Positions 42,216-50,311 of a stretch of 64,000 nt of DNA are shown here, piece after piece. The notes beneath the pieces were generated by a model that saw only the letters and a list, made by a program, of their open reading frames with translations, was not told where the DNA came from and did not search any database. Location: the NCBI GenBank assembly GCA_049437325.1, contig JBMTIM010000004.1:22160-86159 (forward strand), in the 5' to 3' direction. The DNA comes from UBA11606 sp049437325. GTDB lineage: Bacteria > Actinomycetota > Acidimicrobiia > Acidimicrobiales > Aldehydirespiratoraceae. Position 1 is the first letter of the stretch. Every line of letters begins with the position of its first letter. Made by a program: the position numbers and the translations under genes.

Positions 42216-42229
42216 CGAACACATGTTCG
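42216..42229. promoter_or_regulatory. LexA box upstream of a small gene
   Basis: CGAAC-ACAT-GTTCG, a perfect SOS box (the 16-base palindrome GCGAACACATGTTCGC spans 42215-42230). It ends one base before the -10-like TACAGT (42231-42236), so bound LexA would cover the -10/-35 spacer. Confidence 0.85.
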
Positions 42230-42230
42230 C

Positions 42231-42236
42231 TACAGT
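42231..42236 (+). promoter_or_regulatory. -10 element of the LexA-controlled small gene
   Basis: TACAGT lies immediately after the LexA box and ten bases before ATG 42247, giving a leader of only a few bases. Confidence 0.5.
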
Positions 42237-42246
42237 CCGTCGCATC

Positions 42247-42456
42247 ATGCACTTCGACGGCGAGCACGAGATCGAGCACCTTCGGCGATCACTGGCGATG
42301 CTTCCCGCCGGTGCCGATGCGCTCAAACGAGAGGAGGCGATGGCCCTGCTCGGCCGTCTCCGTGATGCCAGTGCCCGGCTTCGCCGCATCGAAGCCGGGC
42401 TCGACGCATTGCTCGAGACCGAAGTGCGGCCCGGTGTCCCTCGACCTGAATCGTGA
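42247..42456 (+). CDS. small helical protein under predicted SOS control
   Basis: 69 residues. Mostly charged alpha helix: HEIEHLRRSLAMLPAGADAL, KREEAMALLGRLRDASARLRRIEAGLDALLE, then a short proline-rich tail. Heptad-like spacing of Leu/Ala suggests a coiled coil or helical hairpin. No signal, membrane segment or metal motif. I do not recognise a family. A perfect LexA box sits 18 bases before the start, which in this window is matched only at the lexA/LysM locus, so induction by DNA damage is predicted. An in-frame ATG at 42223 lies within the LexA box and is unlikely to be used. Confidence 0.72.
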   Translation: MHFDGEHEIEHLRRSLAMLPAGADALKREEAMALLGRLRDASARLRRIEAGLDALLETEVRPGVPRPES

Positions 42457-42543
42457 GCCACCCGGAGGACACAACGCGTTCTGATCCGGTCGACCTGCCC
42501 TCGTCTCACGGGGCTTGGCCTCGGATAGCATTGCGATCCGCTG

Positions 42544-42618
42544 GCGCCGGTGCCCGAGCGGCCCAAGGGAACGGCCTGCAAAGCCGTACAGTCGCGGGTT
42601 CAAATCCCGCCCGGCGCT
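42544..42618 (+). tRNA. tRNA-Cys (anticodon GCA), CCA not encoded
   Basis: Acceptor GCGCCGG/CCGGCGC, D-stem CCC/GGG, anticodon stem ACGGC/GCCGT with loop CTGCAAA, T-stem GCGGG/CCCGC, discriminator T42618 as required for cysteine. The next bases are CGT, so CCA must be added by the nucleotidyltransferase. Confidence 0.95.
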
Positions 42619-42625
42619 CGTCAGC

Positions 42626-42665
42626 ACGGGGGTTGCCGTTCGGCAGCCCCCGTCGCCGTTTTCAA
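42626..42665 (+). terminator. intrinsic terminator after tRNA-Cys
   Basis: Twelve-base stem ACGGGGGTTGCC (42626-42637) with GGCAGCCCCCGT (42642-42653), one G-T pair, GTTC loop, followed by CGCCGTTTTC. It separates the tRNA-Cys transcript from tRNA-Val. Confidence 0.7.
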
Positions 42666-42707
42666 AGGTGCGTTCTGGCGGAACGCTGCTACCCTTTTCG
42701 TCCCTAG

Positions 42708-42784
42708 GGGCCGTTAGCTCAGTTGGTTAGAGCGCCTGCTCGACACGCAGGAGGTCACAAGTTCGACTCTTGTACGGCCCACCA
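42708..42784 (+). tRNA. tRNA-Val (anticodon GAC), CCA encoded, base 33 is C
   Basis: Acceptor GGGCCGT/ACGGCCC, discriminator A42781 and CCA 42782-42784. D-arm GCTC/GAGC, anticodon stem CCTGC/GCAGG with loop TCGACAC, T-stem ACAAG/CTTGT. The loop gives GAC at 34-36, but position 33, almost always U, is C. Its acceptor and D-arm are nearly the same as the tRNA-Val at 63488. Confidence 0.92.
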
Positions 42785-42801
42785 GACCCGCACGCAGAAC
42801 C

Positions 42802-43086
42802 ATGGCAGATCCGCAACTCGAGACCTTCCGTTCCAGCATCGACAACATCGATGCGGCGCTTGTTCTGCTTCTTGCTGAGCGGTTCAAGATCACGAAAGCG
42901 GTCGGCGAGTACAAGGCCTCTGCCGGCCTGCCGGCTGCTGATCCGGGTCGTGAGGAAGTGCAGATTGCCCGTCTGCGCCGGTTGGCCGAAGAAGCAAACC
43001 TCGACCCCGGGTTCAGCGAGAGCTTCCTGCGGTTCGTCATCGCCGAGGTCATCCGGCACCACGAGCGAGCCGGCGCCGAGAGCTGA
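42802..43086 (+). CDS. chorismate mutase (AroQ type)
   Basis: 94 residues, all helical, the size of a stand-alone AroQ domain that turns chorismate into prephenate for Phe/Tyr synthesis. Conserved points: the N-terminal Arg (ETFRSSIDNIDAALVLLLAERF), LLAERFKITKAVGEYKA with the substrate-binding Arg/Lys pair, DPGREEVQIARL, and a C-terminal helix ending in IAEVIRHHE. The gene begins 17 bases after tRNA-Val and may be transcribed with it. aceK follows after 52 bases. Confidence 0.9.
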   Translation: MADPQLETFRSSIDNIDAALVLLLAERFKITKAVGEYKASAGLPAADPGREEVQIARLRRLAEEANLDPGFSESFLRFVIAEVIRHHERAGAES

Positions 43087-43138
43087 CGGCTGGCCGAACG
43101 CTCGGCATCACGTGTTGCGAAGTAGGGTGATCGCCGTC

Positions 43139-44899
43139 ATGGCCGACGTCCTTCCTGCTGCCGAACGTTCGTCGGTAACCACCGATCCGCGAGTCGAACG
43201 GATCGCACGGTTGTTGCACGACACGTTCGTGAGCTTCCACGAATCGTTCCTCGAGGTCACTCACCGTGCCGCAACACGGTTTCTGCAGCGAGAGTGGGAC
43301 GCCCACCAAGACGACAACAGCGAGCGACTCAACCTCCACAAGAAGGCGGTCTGGAGCGCCGTCGAGTCAGCCCAGGTCATTGTCCCCGCCGATGCTGACG
43401 AAGCCCGCCAGCTCTGGGTCGACGCTCGGCGGCGATACGTGTCACTCGTCAGCCAACGCATGGATTTCGAGTTGGCCGAGACGTTTTACAACTCGGTCAC
43501 CCGTCGGTTGTTCGAGGTCATCGGCCTCGACATCGACCTCGAGTTCCTGTGGCTCGGCCCGACGGCCCTGCCGGCCGACGATGGCAGTCGCGGTGAATAC
43601 CGGAATTTTCCGGTCGACGACTCATTGGCCGACTCGATCCTCCAAATTCTCGAGCATTCGCCCCTCGCATCGCAGTTCCATGCCATCGAGCGTGATGCCG
43701 ACCGGGTGGCCGGTGTCATCGAGACCTGGTTGTCGGAGAACTGGGACGGACACATCGATGCCCTCGACATCCTTCGGCCGGTCTTCTATCGCAACAAGGG
43801 CGCCTACCTCGTCGGCCGGTTGCGGTGGCTCAACCGGGTCAACCCGATCATTTTGCCGATCACCGTCTCCGATGACGGCGTGCGCGTCGATGCGGTGCTC
43901 CTCACCGAGCTCGCAGCCAGCCGATTGTTCGGTTACACCCGGTCCTACTTTCACGTGCTGGCCCGACGCCCGGCTGCCGTGGTGTCGTTTCTGAAGAGTT
44001 TGCTGCCGGTGAAACCGGTCGCCGAGCTCTACACGTCGATCGGCTACAGCGCACACGGAAAGACCAACCTCTTTCGAGCGCTTTACCGTCACATGGAGCA
44101 CTCCAACACCCGCTTCGAGCGGGCGAGGGGGGCCCGAGGCATGGTGATGGCGGTGTTCACGCTGCCGTCCTTCGACGTGGTCTTCAAACTGATCAAGGAC
44201 CGTTTTCCGCAGTCGAAGCGGACCACCCCCGAAGACGTACAACGTCGCTACAAGCTGGTGTTCGACCACGACAAGGTCGGTCGGCTCGTCGATGCGCAGG
44301 AGTTTCGGGAGCTGTCCTTTCGGCGTGACCGCTTCGACGAAGAACTCATCGAGGAGCTCCTCGAAGACTGCACGCGCACGGTCACCGTCACCGACGACGA
44401 GGTCATTCTTCATCACGTCTACACCGAGCGTCGGCTCTACCCGCTCGATCTGTATCTGCGCGAGATGGGCCCCGATCTCGCTCGCGCCGCGGCGATCGAC
44501 TACGGCAATGCCATCAAGGATCTTGCCTCGGCCAACATCTTCCCGGGTGATCTGTTCCCGAAGAACTTCGGTGTGAGCCGCCATGGCGTGGTGGTGTTCT
44601 ACGACTACGACGAACTCGCGCTTCTCTCCGAGGTCAATTTCCGCACGATGCCGGTGAGCCAGTCCTACGAGGACGAGATGCTCGATCAGCCATGGTTCCC
44701 GGTCGAACCCAACGACGTCTTCCCCGAGGAGTTCAGGACGTATCTCCGATCGCCGCGCATCGTCGGTGAGGTGTTCGACGAGTTCCACCCGGAGATCTCC
44801 ACCGTGGAATTCTGGCAGGCGATGAAGGACGGCCACGAGGGGGGTCGTCGACCTGACTTCTTCCCGTATCCCCACCAGTATCGATTCGCCGACGACTGA
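43139..44899 (+). CDS. aceK: isocitrate dehydrogenase kinase/phosphatase AceK
   Basis: Bifunctional enzyme that phosphorylates or dephosphorylates isocitrate dehydrogenase to switch carbon between the TCA cycle and the glyoxylate shunt. 586 residues from ATG 43139, close to the 578 of E. coli. Kinase-like nucleotide site in GYSAHGKTNLFRALYRH; catalytic core DYGNAIKDLASANIFPGDLF (from Asp454) and KNFGVSRHGVVVFYDYDE (Asp489). The family is best known from Proteobacteria; finding it in an actinobacterial setting is unusual. Codon use does not differ visibly from neighbours. A TAGGGT box (43123-43128) lies ten bases upstream. aceA/aceB and icd are not in the window; gltA is 1.6 kb away. Confidence 0.93.
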   Translation: MADVLPAAERSSVTTDPRVERIARLLHDTFVSFHESFLEVTHRAATRFLQREWDAHQDDNSERLNLHKKAVWSAVESAQVIVPADADEARQLWVDARRRYVSLVSQRMDFELAETFYNSVTRRLFEVIGLDIDLEFLWLGPTALPADDGSRGEYRNFPVDDSLADSILQILEHSPLASQFHAIERDADRVAGVIETWLSENWDGHIDALDILRPVFYRNKGAYLVGRLRWLNRVNPIILPITVSDDGVRVDAVLLTELAASRLFGYTRSYFHVLARRPAAVVSFLKSLLPVKPVAELYTSIGYSAHGKTNLFRALYRHMEHSNTRFERARGARGMVMAVFTLPSFDVVFKLIKDRFPQSKRTTPEDVQRRYKLVFDHDKVGRLVDAQEFRELSFRRDRFDEELIEELLEDCTRTVTVTDDEVILHHVYTERRLYPLDLYLREMGPDLARAAAIDYGNAIKDLASANIFPGDLFPKNFGVSRHGVVVFYDYDELALLSEVNFRTMPVSQSYEDEMLDQPWFPVEPNDVFPEEFRTYLRSPRIVGEVFDEFHPEISTVEFWQAMKDGHEGGRRPDFFPYPHQYRFADD

Positions 44900-44918
44900 C
44901 CCAGGAGGCTCGCCGGAC

Positions 44919-45899
44919 ATGCGCGCTGTGGTACTCGAAGAAAAAGGCGGGCCGGAGGTCCTGCAGATTCGCTCGGTCCCCGACCCGGTCCCGGGCCCTG
45001 AGGAGTTGTTGGTCGATGTCGTGTCGACCGCCGTCAACCGGGCCGATCTGCTGCAGCGAATGGGGCTCTATCCGGGGCCTCCGATGCTGCACGAGATCCC
45101 GGGTCTCGAATTCGCCGGTCGTGTTGTCGCGGTTGGTGAGCGTGTCACTGGGCACAGCATCGGTGATGCCGTCATGGGCATTCAGAATGGAGGGTGTTAC
45201 GCCGAGATGCTGACGGTTCACGAGCGGCAGGCAATGCCTGTACCCGACGTGCTTTCGCTCGCCGATGCCGGTGCATTCCCCGAGGTGTTCATCACCGCCT
45301 GGGACGCGCTGGTTCGTCAGGGCGGCCTGACCAGCGGTCGGTGGGCATTGGTTCATGCCGGCGCGTCGGGTGTGGGTACCGCCGCCATCCAGATCGTCAA
45401 GACGCTCGGTGCCCGCGTCGCCGTCACTGCGTCTGCCGGCAAACACGACGTCTGCCATGGCTTGGGTGCCGACGTCGTCATCGACTACGCAAACGAGGAC
45501 TTTGTCGACGTGGTCCGTCAGGCAACCGGTGGGGCTGGGGTCGACGTGGTCCTCGACGTGATCGGTGGGGACTATCTGCCCCGCAATGTGGCGGTGGTCG
45601 CGCTGGGGGGTCGAATCATCCAGGTTGGCGTGATGGCTGCCAAGCCGGTTGCGTTCGACGTCGGCACCCTGTTGATGAAGCGAGCGTCGGTGACCGGCAC
45701 GACGTTGCGGGCCCGGCCGATCGAGGAAAAGATCGCAATCAGCCAAGAGTTTGCTGCACAACTGCTGCCCCACGTCGCGACCGGTGCGTTGCTGCCGGTG
45801 ATCGATTCGCGCTACTCACTCGACGACGTCGCCGAGGCTCACCGGCGCATGGAGCAGAACGCGAACGCTGGAAAGCTCGTGCTCGACGTCGGACGCTGA
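44919..45899 (+). CDS. NAD(P)H quinone oxidoreductase, zinc-free MDR family (PIG3-like)
   Basis: 326 residues from ATG 44919, with an AGGAGG Shine-Dalgarno ten bases upstream. Medium-chain reductase fold: GroES-like N-terminus (VDVVSTAVNRADLLQRMGLYPGPP), LEFAGRVVAVG, then the Rossmann motif HAGASGVGTAAIQIVKTLGARV. The structural and catalytic zinc cysteines are absent, as in quinone reductases. NRADLLQRMGLYPGP is the marker of the PIG3/TP53I3-like branch. It follows aceK by 19 bases. Confidence 0.92.
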   Translation: MRAVVLEEKGGPEVLQIRSVPDPVPGPEELLVDVVSTAVNRADLLQRMGLYPGPPMLHEIPGLEFAGRVVAVGERVTGHSIGDAVMGIQNGGCYAEMLTVHERQAMPVPDVLSLADAGAFPEVFITAWDALVRQGGLTSGRWALVHAGASGVGTAAIQIVKTLGARVAVTASAGKHDVCHGLGADVVIDYANEDFVDVVRQATGGAGVDVVLDVIGGDYLPRNVAVVALGGRIIQVGVMAAKPVAFDVGTLLMKRASVTGTTLRARPIEEKIAISQEFAAQLLPHVATGALLPVIDSRYSLDDVAEAHRRMEQNANAGKLVLDVGR

Positions 45900-45900
45900 C

Positions 45901-46539
45901 CTACCTGCGCTCGAGCGCGCGTCGGTAGAAGTCGATCTCGAACCCGTGGTGGCGGGTGATCGCGGCTCGTGTGGAGGCGTCGATGGGAGTCGGCGGACGC
46001 GGCGTGCGATTGGCATGGATGACGCTCGGTGTCGTCCGCCATCGGAGATGTCGAGCCAATCGCTGCAGATCGTCCTCGAAGTGTTCGGTGAAGCCGATGA
46101 AGTCGAAGTCTTCGAGACCGTCGGTGCCGTCGAGGAAGATGTGCTCGAACTGTCCGACCACCACATCCCATGCAGCGAACTCGGCCAGGGACATGTCGGT
46201 CGCTTTGAACGACTGATGGTGCGATTCGTCCGTGGCCGGCGTTGCGCTCCAGAAGTCGTACCAGCTTCGGATCCGCTCGACCGGATCTCGCATCCACATC
46301 ACCAGGTGTGCGTTGCGGGCTGCACTCCACAACTGGGCCGGGCGAAAATGGCCGTGGGCGGCGCGGTACGCCCGGCCGTCGACGAGGAGATCGTCGTAGA
46401 TCGTGACGAGGTCATCGCCGTACTCCTGTTCGAGCGCAGCACGGAACGACCAACCCGCTGTCTTCGGAAGGTGGATGCTGACGAGTTCGAGACGGCTCGG
46501 TCGGAGGCGGCCGAGGCGGTTGCGAAGCGTCGGACTCAG
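45901..46539 (-). CDS. sulfotransferase family protein with a probable CTG start
   Basis: The frame from 46539 reads 212 residues. The PAPS 5'-phosphosulfate loop is VSIHLPKTAGWSFRAALE (about residues 20-37), and the 3'-phosphate motif is MWMRDPVERIRSWYDFW, so both halves of the cofactor site are present. The only standard in-frame start, TTG 46332, would delete the first motif. A CTG at 46539-46537 overlaps the gltA stop as CTGA, exactly where a coupled ATGA start would be expected. I therefore extend the gene to 46539. It likely sulfates a carbohydrate or lipid; the acceptor is unknown. Confidence 0.75.
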   Translation of the reverse strand: MSPTLRNRLGRLRPSRLELVSIHLPKTAGWSFRAALEQEYGDDLVTIYDDLLVDGRAYRAAHGHFRPAQLWSAARNAHLVMWMRDPVERIRSWYDFWSATPATDESHHQSFKATDMSLAEFAAWDVVVGQFEHIFLDGTDGLEDFDFIGFTEHFEDDLQRLARHLRWRTTPSVIHANRTPRPPTPIDASTRAAITRHHGFEIDFYRRALERR

Positions 46540-47801
46540 CGTTCGCCGATCGGCACATAGGGCCGCTCGCTCGCCCCGATGTAGAGCTGACGTGGCCGCG
46601 CAATACGACTGTTCTGGGCCAGCATCTCGTCCCAGTGGGCGAGCCAGCCAGGGGTGCGACCGATGGCGAACAGCACCGTGAACATGTCGCGAGGGAAGCC
46701 CATCGACTCGTAGATCAGGCCGCTGTAGAAATCGACATTCGGATAGAGGCGACGGCTGACGAAGTACTCGTCTTCGAGGGCAACCTCCTCGAGCTTGAGT
46801 GCGATGTCGAGCAGCGGGTTGGTGCCGGTGACGGCGAAGACGTCGTAGGCGGCTTGCTTGATGATGCGGGCACGGGGGTCATAGTTCTTGTAGACGCGGT
46901 GACCGAAGCCCATCAGGCGTTCTTTGCCCGCCTTGACCCCTTCGATGAACGGTTCGACGTTGTCGTAGGACCCGATGTCGTCGAGCATCCGGAGCACGGC
47001 CTCGTTGGCGCCGCCGTGGCGTGGGCCGTAGAGGGCACCACATGCTGCGCCGATGGCGGTGTACGGATCGGTGTGGGACGAACCGACCACACGGGCGGCC
47101 GTGGTTGAACAGTTCTGCTCGTGATCGGCGTGGAGGATCAGCAGGATCTCCATTGCTTTCTCGAAGGCCGGATCCACTTCGTAGGGTGAACCGATCTCGA
47201 ACATCATCTTGAGGAAGTTCGGCGCGTAGCCGAGTTCGTTGTCGGGGTAGACGAACGGCTGGCCCCTGCGATGCCGGAATGCAGATGCAGCGAGCGTGGG
47301 GATCTTTGCGATCAGGCGGATTGCGTTCTCCATCCGCTTGTCTGCGTCCTCGATGTCTTTCGAGTCGGGATAGAAGGTCGACAGGCCACTCACCCCCGAC
47401 ATGAGAAGGCCCATCGGATGTGCGTCGTAGTGGTAGGCGTCGTACATGCGGCGACGGAACTTCTCGTGCACGAAGGTGTGGTACGTGACGTCGTGGACGA
47501 AGCCGTCGAGCTCGGCCTGCGTGGGAAGTTCGCCGTGGAGCAGCAGGTACGAAACCTCGAGGAAGGAACTTTGCTCGGCGAGTTGCTCGATGGGGTAGCC
47601 GCGGTATCGCAGGATGCCGTTGTCGCCGTCGAGTTCGGTGATGGCACTCTCGGCACCCGACGTTGTCGCCAACCCCGGATCGTGGAACCAGATGCCGGGA
47701 AGCAGCTTGCGCCACTCGGCGGCATCGACACCGCCGTTGTGGAGGGGGATCTCGAGCGACTCACCGGTCCTGTTGTCGGTGATAGTGATGCTTTCGGTCA
47801 C
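46536..47801 (-). CDS. gltA: citrate synthase (type II)
   Basis: Condenses acetyl-CoA and oxaloacetate to citrate at the entry of the TCA cycle. 421 residues from GTG 47801, with GAGGAG upstream. Active-site elements: LHADHEQNCSTTAARVVGSSH (oxaloacetate-binding His), GALYGPRHGGANEAVL with the second His, and the signature GFGHRVYKNYDPRA with its His. The length and N-terminal beta domain (ITDNRTGESLEIPL) mark the hexameric GltA type. The downstream sulfotransferase is coupled to its stop. Confidence 0.96.
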   Translation of the reverse strand: MTESITITDNRTGESLEIPLHNGGVDAAEWRKLLPGIWFHDPGLATTSGAESAITELDGDNGILRYRGYPIEQLAEQSSFLEVSYLLLHGELPTQAELDGFVHDVTYHTFVHEKFRRRMYDAYHYDAHPMGLLMSGVSGLSTFYPDSKDIEDADKRMENAIRLIAKIPTLAASAFRHRRGQPFVYPDNELGYAPNFLKMMFEIGSPYEVDPAFEKAMEILLILHADHEQNCSTTAARVVGSSHTDPYTAIGAACGALYGPRHGGANEAVLRMLDDIGSYDNVEPFIEGVKAGKERLMGFGHRVYKNYDPRARIIKQAAYDVFAVTGTNPLLDIALKLEEVALEDEYFVSRRLYPNVDFYSGLIYESMGFPRDMFTVLFAIGRTPGWLAHWDEMLAQNSRIARPRQLYIGASERPYVPIGER

Positions 47802-47918
47802 GTCGCTCGCGCTCCTCTCGTCCTGCGCCCGAAGTCCGTGGCGCGACGCCGACAACCTAGTGGGAAACGGCGCCGGACAGCTACTCCGACCAGACTGCGG
47901 CGCAGAGGGTCGACCGTT

Positions 47919-49286
47919 TCAGAGTGGCGTGTTGTCGTGGCGTCGTCGTGGCAGTTTTTCGCGCTTCGAAACCAGCATCTCGAGTGCAGCATGGATCTCG
48001 GTCCGGGTTGCCTCCGGCTCGATGACGGCGTCGATCGTGCCTCGCTCGGCTGCGATGTACGGGTTGAGGAGGCGTTCCTCGTAGGCGAGTTCGAGTTCGG
48101 CTCGCGCAGCCTCGTCGGCGCCGCGATGCAAAATCTCTACAGCTCCCTTGGCTCCCATCACCGCGATTTCGGCCGAGGGCCAGGCGAATGCGAGGTCGTT
48201 GCCCATGTTCTTCGAATCCATGACGATGTATGCACCGCCATACGACTTCCGTGTTGTGAGGTTGACCCGCGGAACCGTTGCCCGAGCGTAGGCGAAGGCC
48301 ATCTGGGCGCCGTAGCGGATCATGCCGCGCCACTCGGTGTCCTTTCCGGGATAGAAGCCGGAGGTGTCGACGATGGTGACGAGTGGGATGTTGAACGCGT
48401 CGCAGAAGGCGACGAACCGCCCTCCTTTCTGACTCGCCGCAATGTCGAGGGTTCCAGCCACCGTCTGTGGCTGGTTTGCCACGACGCCGACCGTGCGGCC
48501 GCCGATGGTGGCGAACGCCGTCACGAGGTTGGCAGCCCACGAGGCCCGTGGCTCCAACAGATACCCGTCGTCGACAATCGCCGCAATGATCTGGCGGACG
48601 TCGTAGGAACCGTTGGTCGACGGTGGAAGAACGTCGTAGGCCTCTGGTGTCGACCGGTCGACCGGGTCGAGGCATTGCTGCGTCGGACAGTGAGCGTCGG
48701 TGTGGTCGGGAAACAACGACAGCAAGTCCGCTGCGATCACCTCGGCCTCGTCTTCGTCGGACGCCGTGAACGAGGCCAGGCCGGTGGTGCGGTCGTGCAC
48801 AGATGTGCCTCCGAGCTCGGCTTTGCTGATCGGCACGCCGGTGAACTCTTCGACCATCATCGGACCCGACATGAAGACGTACGCCTCCGGCGTCATGATC
48901 ACGTGGTCGGCGAGCCCGAGGAGGAGGGCGGGGCCAGAAACGGCGGGGCCCGATGCGATGGCAATCGATGGCACCACACCCGAGCACGCAGTGAGTTCCT
49001 TGGCCGCAGCTGCCCAGCCTGCAAGGGCAGCAACTCCCTCGGCCGCATTGGCACCGCTCGATGCAATCCGCAGCAGAATCGGGAGTCGTTGGTCACGGGC
49101 TGCCCGGAAGCCGGCAGCCATGGACTGGCCGTCGCTCTCGACGAGCGCACCCGCCTGCTCGGTGCCACGGGCGTCGACCTCGACGACCCGACGTCCGGCG
49201 AGATCGGTGGTCCGGACCCGGACGAACCCTCCGGTTCGGGCGCGCAACTCCGTCGGTGGGAGCGGAGGCGGTTCAGCCACGGTCAT
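47919..49286 (-). CDS. acyl-CoA carboxylase carboxyltransferase (beta) subunit-like protein
   Basis: 455 residues, shorter than the usual 510-550 of acetyl/propionyl-CoA carboxylase beta chains. Crotonase-like halves are visible: IASGPAVSGPALLLGLADHVIMT and YVFMSGPMMVEEFTG in the first; VGVVANQPQTVAGTLDIAASQKG, FCDAFNIPLVTIVDTSGFYPG and RKSYGGAYIVMDSKNMGNDLAFAWPSAEIAVMGAKGA in the second, with the two oxyanion-hole regions kept. The reduced N-terminus lacks part of the first domain. No biotin carboxylase or BCCP gene is nearby, so its partner must be elsewhere. Propionyl-CoA or acetyl-CoA is the likely acceptor. Confidence 0.88.
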   Translation of the reverse strand: MTVAEPPPLPPTELRARTGGFVRVRTTDLAGRRVVEVDARGTEQAGALVESDGQSMAAGFRAARDQRLPILLRIASSGANAAEGVAALAGWAAAAKELTACSGVVPSIAIASGPAVSGPALLLGLADHVIMTPEAYVFMSGPMMVEEFTGVPISKAELGGTSVHDRTTGLASFTASDEDEAEVIAADLLSLFPDHTDAHCPTQQCLDPVDRSTPEAYDVLPPSTNGSYDVRQIIAAIVDDGYLLEPRASWAANLVTAFATIGGRTVGVVANQPQTVAGTLDIAASQKGGRFVAFCDAFNIPLVTIVDTSGFYPGKDTEWRGMIRYGAQMAFAYARATVPRVNLTTRKSYGGAYIVMDSKNMGNDLAFAWPSAEIAVMGAKGAVEILHRGADEAARAELELAYEERLLNPYIAAERGTIDAVIEPEATRTEIHAALEMLVSKREKLPRRRHDNTPL

Positions 49287-49323
49287 CAGGTTGCAACCTA
49301 CCGCACGTCCCAGACCGCGCTCA

Positions 49324-50241
49324 TCACGCGATGGTGAGGGGATGAATACCGGCCTGAGCCGGCCCGATGTCGGCGATCAGTGTCGCAAGCGAGTCGATCA
49401 CTGCTCGGGTCGGCGCCGAGGGCGGGGAGCGACGGGGCACGGCGACGCCAACCGCCCGATTCGAGAGTCCGTCGACACCGACGCGTACCCACGCACCCTG
49501 GAGATATCGGGGTGCAGCACTCGCAGGGAGGAGTGCTGCACCGAAACCTTGGAACGCAAGGGAAGCCAGGAGCCGGAGACCATCGATCTCGGCGAGTGGT
49601 CGAAGGGTGACGCGTGCTCGTCGGGCATCGGTGTCGATCTCGTCACGAAATGCGGTTCCTGTTGGAGGCAGGAGGAGCTCGTGTTTGGCAGCCTCGGCCA
49701 GTTTCACCCGCTTCTTGGCAGCCAATGGGTGACCGGTCGGTGCCACGATGATCCGATCCTCGTCGAAGAGTGGGCGCGCATCGACATCGGGATCGTCGAC
49801 CGGCAAGTTGACGACTGCGGCATCGAGTTGCTCAGCGATGATCTGAGGGAGGAGCGAGGTGGTGGTCGCCTCGATCAGGACGATGTCGATGTTTGGATGC
49901 AGTTCGGCGAGGTGTTCGAGAAATGGCTGGGCCAGCCAGCGAGCGGTGGTGCCGATCATGCCGAGCCGAACGTGGCCGGTCACGTTGTCGCGCAACGACG
50001 TCAGGTCGTGCTCGATCGAACGCAACTCGGCAAGAATGCGGCGAGCGCGAGCCGCCACGATTTCACCTTCCGGTGTCAGTTCGCCGTGTGATCGATCGAT
50101 GAGGGTGGTGCCGACCTCCTGTTCGAGGCGGGCAACGTGGGTCGACACGTTCGACTGCACCGTGTGAAGCGCCCGAGCGGCGGCTGAGAACGAGCGATGT
50201 TCGGCAACGGCAAGGAGGGCATGGAGCTGGCGAAGGTCCAT
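49324..50241 (-). CDS. LysR-family transcriptional regulator
   Basis: 305 residues from ATG 50241; longer in-frame starts run into the 6C RNA region and are rejected. HTH at residues 1-60 (MDLRQLHALLAVAEHRSFSAAARALHTVQSNVSTHVARLE). The effector domain follows: VRLGMIGTTARWLAQPFLE, ATTTSLLPQIIAEQLDAAVV. Its target is not evident. It lies downstream of and opposite to no obvious divergent enzyme gene: across its promoter is an RNA gene and then a membrane protein. The carboxyltransferase gene follows it by 37 bases and could be co-transcribed. Confidence 0.9.
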   Translation of the reverse strand: MDLRQLHALLAVAEHRSFSAAARALHTVQSNVSTHVARLEQEVGTTLIDRSHGELTPEGEIVAARARRILAELRSIEHDLTSLRDNVTGHVRLGMIGTTARWLAQPFLEHLAELHPNIDIVLIEATTTSLLPQIIAEQLDAAVVNLPVDDPDVDARPLFDEDRIIVAPTGHPLAAKKRVKLAEAAKHELLLPPTGTAFRDEIDTDARRARVTLRPLAEIDGLRLLASLAFQGFGAALLPASAAPRYLQGAWVRVGVDGLSNRAVGVAVPRRSPPSAPTRAVIDSLATLIADIGPAQAGIHPLTIA

Positions 50242-50311
50242 CGCTGTGAATGATGGCACATATCCAGCGAAACTGTTGGAACGATGGGTCGTTTGCTGCT
50301 TTACTGATGAG

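Noticed and set aside
43163..43173. CGAACGTTCG palindromes (here and near 52083) as LexA boxes
   Set aside because: The half-sites have no 4-base spacer, and both sites lie inside coding sequence.
47271..49337. Plus-strand frame of 688 codons opposite gltA and the carboxyltransferase
   Set aside because: Both minus-strand genes carry full sets of family motifs; the plus frame has none.
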